Origin: Rickettsia typhi
GTDB lineage: Bacteria > Pseudomonadota > Alphaproteobacteria > Rickettsiales > UBA1997
Reading direction: 5' to 3'
Length of the DNA: 11,176 bases
NCBI GenBank assembly: GCA_945888585.1
Contig: CAMDAI010000026.1
Span: 1-11,176 of the forward strand
Part shown: positions 8,524 to 11,176 of the stretch, piece after piece
Layout: each line of letters starts with the position of its first letter
Position numbering within the stretch: the first letter of the stretch is position 1
Program-made: the position numbers and the translations under genes
Notes under the pieces: model-generated
Database searches by the model: none
What the model saw: only the letters and a program-made list of their open reading frames with translations
Told to the model about the DNA's origin: nothing

Positions 8524-8565
8524 ATACCAAAATGGTTTTAATATTTAGTTAAATGGTTTTGGTAT
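8524..8565. repeat. 9-bp inverted repeat with internal direct repeats
   Basis: ATACCAAAA (8524-8532) and TTTTGGTAT (8557-8565) are perfect inverted arms. AAATGGTTTT occurs twice inside the region (8530-8539 and 8551-8560). It directly abuts the GC-rich hairpins, and together they form a compact structured block ahead of the tRNA gene. Confidence 0.6.
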
Positions 8566-8642
8566 ATTGATTTTCCAAATTTAGCAGGGTAAATTCCCAT
8601 TTGCAAATCTTTGATTTGAACATTTCCTTCTCTAAATTATTG

Positions 8643-8718
8643 GGGGCTATAGCGCAGTTGGTAGCGCGCTTGCATGGCATGCAAGAGGTCCGGGGTTCGA
8701 CTCCCCGTAGCTCCACCA
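8643..8718 (+). tRNA. tRNA-Ala (anticodon GGC)
   Basis: The 76-nt sequence folds as a standard cloverleaf. The acceptor stem is GGGGCTA/TAGCTCC with a G3:U70 wobble pair, the alanine identity element. The anticodon stem CTTGC/GCAAG encloses the loop ATGGCAT, giving anticodon GGC (reads GCC/GCU codons). The T arm is CCGGG-GTTCGAC-TCCCCG type, with the invariant TTCGA. Discriminator A73 and an encoded CCA end (8716-8718) are present. It is transcribed divergently from thrS. No clear terminator is visible before the next open frame, which begins 51 bp downstream. Confidence 0.98.
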
Positions 8719-8769
8719 AATTATTACACTAATTAAATTATCAAGCTTAACAAATTATTTTTTAAATTT

Positions 8770-9567
8770 ATGGTAAGTATAATAAATAAAAAAGGTCATC
8801 ATGAACCAAAAAAATATTTTAATGGAAATGGTGAGTTAAATAATAGACAAACATTAACTGAACAGAAACTGGATACGCCAGAAAAACTTAGTGTTCATGA
8901 TATAGAAAATTTATGTTCAAATTTTTTGGTGAATAAAATTTATTATAAAATGGCAAATCAACAAAATAGAGAGGAAGCCCTACAAATCTCTGCCAATGTT
9001 ATTTTAAATAAGGGCGAGATGATAAAAAATCAACTCGAAGAGAATGATTTGGAAATTAAAAAAACAAATGAAAATAAGGAAAGTCAGTATCAAAATTTAA
9101 ATAACAGCAATCCAGATATAAAAGATAACAATCAAGAATCTAATCGGGCAACAACGCCTACAAATTTTCAACTTCCACAAAATGGGAAATTTGATATTAC
9201 AAAAATATCTGGCGGCACATTATCTGAAGTTATAGCAAAAATTACTGAAATATTGGCTGGAAAATCTGGCGCTGATTTTAAAAGTTGTGTTGATAATTTT
9301 AGTGCCATGATTGAAGTTTTGGCTGCTCCAGAAGTTGAGAAAAAATTTGCTGAGGCTGTGGGATTTTTAGCAAAAGATCCATTATTGGTGGCGGATATAA
9401 AAGATATTTTAAAAGATAGCAAGGCGGCTGTTATATTTAATGAGGCTATTGAAAATAATTTTAGTAATAGTGATAAAAAAGCTTTTGATGAGGTAAAGGG
9501 TGTGGATTTGCAGTCAAGAAGGCAAGAAAATATTGACGAAGGAAAAAATTCAGGAAAACAAAGATAG
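8770..9567 (+). CDS. Unrecognised 265-aa hydrophilic protein
   Basis: I do not recognise a family. There is no signal peptide, membrane segment or catalytic motif. Residues about 35-100 are predicted helical and charged (LSVHDIENLCSNFLVNKIYY, then an NQQNREEALQ stretch). Residues about 95-138 form an Asn/Gln/Ser-rich, probably disordered linker. Residues about 140-235 look like a compact helical domain (ISGGTLSEVIAKITEILAG; FSAMIEVLAAPEVEKKF; KDPLLVADIKDILKDSKAAV). The tail from about 240 is polar. No Shine-Dalgarno is visible; an in-frame TAA at 8734-8736 limits the frame upstream, and 8770 is the only ATG near its beginning. The amphipathic, regularly spaced hydrophobic residues favour a real protein over a chance frame. 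Its position between a tRNA and decayed insertion sequences suggests accessory DNA; a secreted effector is possible but unsupported. Confidence 0.65.
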   Translation: MVSIINKKGHHEPKKYFNGNGELNNRQTLTEQKLDTPEKLSVHDIENLCSNFLVNKIYYKMANQQNREEALQISANVILNKGEMIKNQLEENDLEIKKTNENKESQYQNLNNSNPDIKDNNQESNRATTPTNFQLPQNGKFDITKISGGTLSEVIAKITEILAGKSGADFKSCVDNFSAMIEVLAAPEVEKKFAEAVGFLAKDPLLVADIKDILKDSKAAVIFNEAIENNFSNSDKKAFDEVKGVDLQSRRQENIDEGKNSGKQR

Positions 9568-9596
9568 TTACTTATAATTATTTAGGATCTAAACAA

Positions 9597-9624
9597 CTTT
9601 AATTGATTTTAATATCAATTAAAG
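9597..9624. repeat. 11-bp inverted repeat at the broken end of the IS5 fragment
   Basis: CTTTAATTGAT (9597-9607) and ATCAATTAAAG (9614-9624) are perfect arms around TTTAAT. It lies 29 bp after the stop of the 265-aa gene and includes the last codons of the transposase fragment. It could serve as a weak terminator between the converging genes, although no strong T-run follows on either strand. Confidence 0.5.
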
Positions 9625-9946
9625 CCATATCTTGTCTATGCAAAACAAGTATAAAAATCAATCCCATATTTCTGCTAAGAAATTTCGCAAGATCGTTCGT
9701 TATTTTCCACCACAATCCTTTTTCTCCACCTCGGGCAAAGCATGTATAAATACTGTGCCAATTACCAAAACATTTAGGTAAATCACGCCAAGGAACTCCC
9801 GTTCTTAAAACATAAAGAATTGCACAAAATACCTGATAATGATCAATCTTTGGAAGGCGTCCTTTCCAAATGTAATTATCAGTTATTATCGGAAGAATTT
9901 TAGAATTAAAAAACTCCTTTGATATCGGATATAATCTTGTGTCCAT
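9599..9946 (-). pseudogene. Truncated IS5-family transposase (N-terminal fragment)
   Basis: The 115-aa frame begins [13 protein letters not shown] and carries the N-terminal DUF4096-type DNA-binding domain of IS5 transposases: [20 protein letters not shown] (29-48), [19 protein letters not shown] (49-67) and a GEKGLWWKI segment (74-82). A full transposase, or the ORF1+ORF2 pair, runs to about 250-270 aa. Here the frame ends soon after the place where the first catalytic aspartate is expected (normally a DST-V-HR pattern; here only VLHRQ remains), and 31 bp later the opposite-strand gene ends. The DDE catalytic core is therefore gone and the element cannot move itself. Only the transposase-start side survives, probably up to about 9976; no matching inverted-repeat pair was found. 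Confidence 0.85.
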
Positions 9947-9976
9947 AGCTCAGTTTATTGGTTAAATTAAGCTAGA

Positions 9977-10148
9977 TTAGATTTGTGCTAATTTCCTGAC
10001 AATTCTAGGGGTTTCGTAAACATGACGATTCTGAATAAAACTTCCCTGATAGATTTTGTTAAGTCCTAATTTTCTCTGGATCTGTTGCCAGTTTTACAGC
10101 TGAGGTTTTAAATTCTAAAGGATAGTTGTTTTTTTGATTGCCTGACAT
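9977..10148 (-). pseudogene. IS3-family transposase remnant (OrfA start joined to an OrfB piece)
   Basis: From the ATG at 10148 the minus strand encodes MSGNQKNNYPLEFKTSAVKL and a few more residues, the start of an IS3-type OrfA (helix-turn-helix; compare the family pattern YPPEFKAQAVKLA), then stops at about residue 30. In another frame just downstream, IYQGSFIQNRHVYETPRIV plus RKLAQI matches the early OrfB segment normally written as SR..YGSPRI..EL, and it ends at a stop at 9977-9979. Most of OrfA, the start of OrfB and the entire rve catalytic domain are missing. It is a dead element with an internal deletion. Identification rests on motif resemblance over short pieces, supported by the terminal repeat next to it. 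Confidence 0.75.
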
Positions 10149-10172
10149 TGTTTTGTTTTTAATTGTTAAAAA

Positions 10173-10198
10173 CTGTCCAGAAAAGTGTAGGAAGATCA
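10173..10198 (-). mobile_element. Left terminal inverted repeat of the IS3-family remnant
   Basis: Read on the minus strand, the sequence starts TGATCTTCC at 10198 and ends CTGGACAG at 10173, lying 24 bp upstream of the OrfA ATG. IS3-group elements characteristically begin with TGATCTT and have GGACA about 20 bp in. This fixes the outer boundary of the element at 10198. The opposite end is not found near 9947-9976, so it was lost by deletion or by the adjacent IS5 insertion. Confidence 0.65.
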
Positions 10199-10341
10199 CT
10201 CAAAATTAATTAGTCAAATTATTTATTAAAATAATTTTTATATAGTTATATTTAGTTACATAATTGTTAGATATTAATACAATATCATCATTTTAACAAC
10301 TCTAAGTAAAAAATTTAATAATATTAATTTAAACAATCAAT
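10199..10341. other. AT-rich non-coding leader before the MORN gene
   Basis: This 143-bp stretch between the IS3 end and the MORN gene has no credible reading frame. It contains a 9-bp inverted repeat, AAATTATTT-ATTA-AAATAATTT (10216-10237), followed by a short T-run, which may be a terminator-like hairpin. Several AT-rich hexamers could act as -10 boxes for the MORN gene, but none is paired with a convincing -35. No Shine-Dalgarno precedes the ATG at 10342. Confidence 0.5.
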
Positions 10342-11052
10342 ATGGAACAATTAAACCCATTACCAACTCTAAGAGGCTTTAGAAAATTATCTGTACCGAA
10401 AAATAACCCATCATTCATCTCCAAGATCATTGGCAGAACCAATAAAATTGTTTATCAGTCTCAAGATGACGAAATATATGGACCTAACAAAACATGCTGG
10501 AGGGGATCCGTCGTTAAAATAAATGGTAAAATATGGCCAAATGGTAAGGGATATTTTTATGATCAGAAAAACACAGATGGCCAGAAAAAATACGTAATAT
10601 CTAGTAGGAAAATAAATAATAATTCTTTTTATACGGGGGAATGGAAAAATGGTAAGCCAGAAGGTTACGGAATTAGGAAAATAAATAATTATTCTTTTTA
10701 TACGGGGGAATGGAAAGCTGGTGAGCAAGAAGGTTACGGAATGATTAACTGGGCAAGCGGTAATTCTTATGAAGGAGAATGGAAAGCTGGTGAGCTAGAA
10801 GGTTACGGAAAGTTTACACTAGCCAACGGTGATTATTATGAAGGAGAATGGAAAGCTGGTGAGCGAGAAGGTCAAGGAACATTTACATGGGCAGAAGACG
10901 GTGATTATTATGAAGGAGAATGGAAAGCTGGTGAGCAAGAAGGTTACGGAATGATTAACTGGGCAAGCGGTAATTCTTATGAAGGAGAATGGAAAGCTGG
11001 TGAGCGAGAAGGTCAAGGAACATTTACATGTAAAAACCACTACTTGATCTGA
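10342..11052 (+). CDS. MORN-repeat protein
   Basis: MORN repeats are about 23-residue beta-hairpins, usually used for lipid or protein binding; bacterial examples are of mostly unknown function. Residues 1-90 lack a signal peptide and include one degenerate unit (WPNGKGYFYDQ, 65-75). Six clear units begin at Y97, Y120, Y143, Y166, Y190 and Y213 with the pattern Y(T/E)GEWK(A/N)G(E/K).EG.G. Units 2 and 5 share GEWKAGEQEGYGMINWASGN exactly, and units 4 and 6 share GEREGQGTFT, so the array grew by recent duplication. The last unit stops abruptly: after GTFT the sequence changes to CKNHYLI and ends, where unit 4 continues with WAEDGDYYEGEW. The C-terminus may therefore have been clipped by recombination. 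No neighbour indicates a partner. The family call is secure; an effector or envelope role is speculation. Confidence 0.9.
   Translation: MEQLNPLPTLRGFRKLSVPKNNPSFISKIIGRTNKIVYQSQDDEIYGPNKTCWRGSVVKINGKIWPNGKGYFYDQKNTDGQKKYVISSRKINNNSFYTGEWKNGKPEGYGIRKINNYSFYTGEWKAGEQEGYGMINWASGNSYEGEWKAGELEGYGKFTLANGDYYEGEWKAGEREGQGTFTWAEDGDYYEGEWKAGEQEGYGMINWASGNSYEGEWKAGEREGQGTFTCKNHYLI
10605..10716 (+). repeat. 69-bp tandem duplication at the start of the MORN array
   Basis: Positions 10605-10647 and 10674-10716 match over 43 bp with one difference (10621 A versus 10690 T). The 69-bp offset equals exactly one 23-residue MORN unit. Both copies encode RKINN(N/Y)SFYTGEWK, so this is a young unit duplication separate from the larger one downstream. 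Confidence 0.85.
10708..11005 (+). repeat. 88-bp exact direct repeat within the MORN array
   Basis: Positions 10708-10795 and 10918-11005 are identical over 88 bp, at an offset of 210 bp (three MORN units of 69, 69 and 72 bp). Absence of even silent differences points to recent duplication or gene conversion, and such repeats are prone to slippage that changes the unit number in frame. Confidence 0.9.
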
Positions 11053-11082
11053 CAGACAGTGCAATTTCAAGAAGTAATTTTT

Positions 11083-11175
11083 CTAATGATTTTCAATTGA
11101 ATTTCTAACTGAATTTTCATTATTCAAATTATCCCCTTTATTGTCAAAAAGATTTGATAGATTTTTCTCCTTGGC
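11083..11175 (-). CDS. Possible 3' end of a gene entering from the right edge
   Basis: On the minus strand a frame open at the window edge encodes AKEKNLSNLFDNKGDNLNNE and ten further residues (NSVRNSIENH) before a TAG at 11083-11085. The residue mix (Asn, Lys, Glu, Asp) resembles the disordered tails of other proteins here, and it would converge on the MORN gene. With only 30 codons visible, this may be chance. Confidence 0.3.
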   Translation of the reverse strand, partial: AKEKNLSNLFDNKGDNLNNENSVRNSIENH

Positions 11176-11176
11176 A

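Noticed and set aside
8611..8638. TTGATT and TAAATT, 16 bp apart, as a tRNA-Ala promoter
   Set aside because: The -10 box would lie only 4 bp before the mature tRNA, leaving no room for a transcription start upstream of it.
9168..9422. Minus-strand 84-codon frame opposite the 265-aa gene
   Set aside because: It is shorter and reads as a shadow of the helical domain on the plus strand, with serine/phenylalanine-rich composition typical of antisense frames.
10605..11005. Regularly spaced repeats as a CRISPR array
   Set aside because: The repeats are in-frame coding units of a MORN protein with no unique spacers and no cas genes nearby.
10411..11070. Two minus-strand frames (105 and 83 codons) with repeated SFPFSFI-type segments
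   Set aside because: Their repetition merely mirrors the MORN array on the plus strand.

Overview
The window comes from an AT-rich bacterial genome, most likely an alphaproteobacterium with a host-associated lifestyle (Rickettsiales- or Holosporales-like). The clues are strong A/T bias at wobble positions, a CobT-type cobaltochelatase subunit (an alphaproteobacterial signature), weak or absent Shine-Dalgarno sequences at most starts, decayed IS5- and IS3-family insertion sequences, and a MORN-repeat protein. The lineage is an inference; no rRNA or other phylogenetic marker was compared.

Left part (1-8421, all genes on the minus strand; in transcription order thrS, an unknown gene, bioF, an hsdM-like gene, an hsdS-like gene, cobT). 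thrS encodes threonyl-tRNA synthetase. Its stop codon touches the start of an unrecognised 228-aa protein, whose stop in turn overlaps the start of bioF (8-amino-7-oxononanoate synthase, biotin pathway). These three look like one translationally coupled operon. After a 150-bp gap comes a two-gene restriction-modification cassette: an N6-adenine methylase carrying an HsdR-type PD-(D/E)XK nuclease domain at its N-terminus, then a two-TRD specificity subunit 2 bp downstream. No helicase-type HsdR is present, so the layout resembles BcgI-like (Type IIB) systems rather than classical Type I. cobT follows and runs off the left edge.

Centre (8422-8718). A 221-bp divergent intergenic region separates thrS from a tRNA-Ala(GGC) gene on the plus strand. 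It holds a 14-bp perfect inverted repeat, two short GC-rich hairpins and a 9-bp AT-rich inverted repeat within about 125 bp.

Right part (8719-11176). This is accessory-looking DNA: an unrecognised 265-aa protein on the plus strand, a truncated IS5-family transposase, a badly deleted IS3-family element that keeps one recognisable end, a long AT-rich non-coding stretch, and a MORN-repeat gene whose repeats are nearly identical at the DNA level (recent expansion). The far right edge may hold the 3' end of another minus-strand gene.

No clear new defence or mobile system is proven here. The best leads are the fused nuclease-methylase R-M pair, the unknown protein locked between thrS and bioF, the structured thrS/tRNA-Ala spacer, and the expanding MORN gene beside dead insertion sequences.
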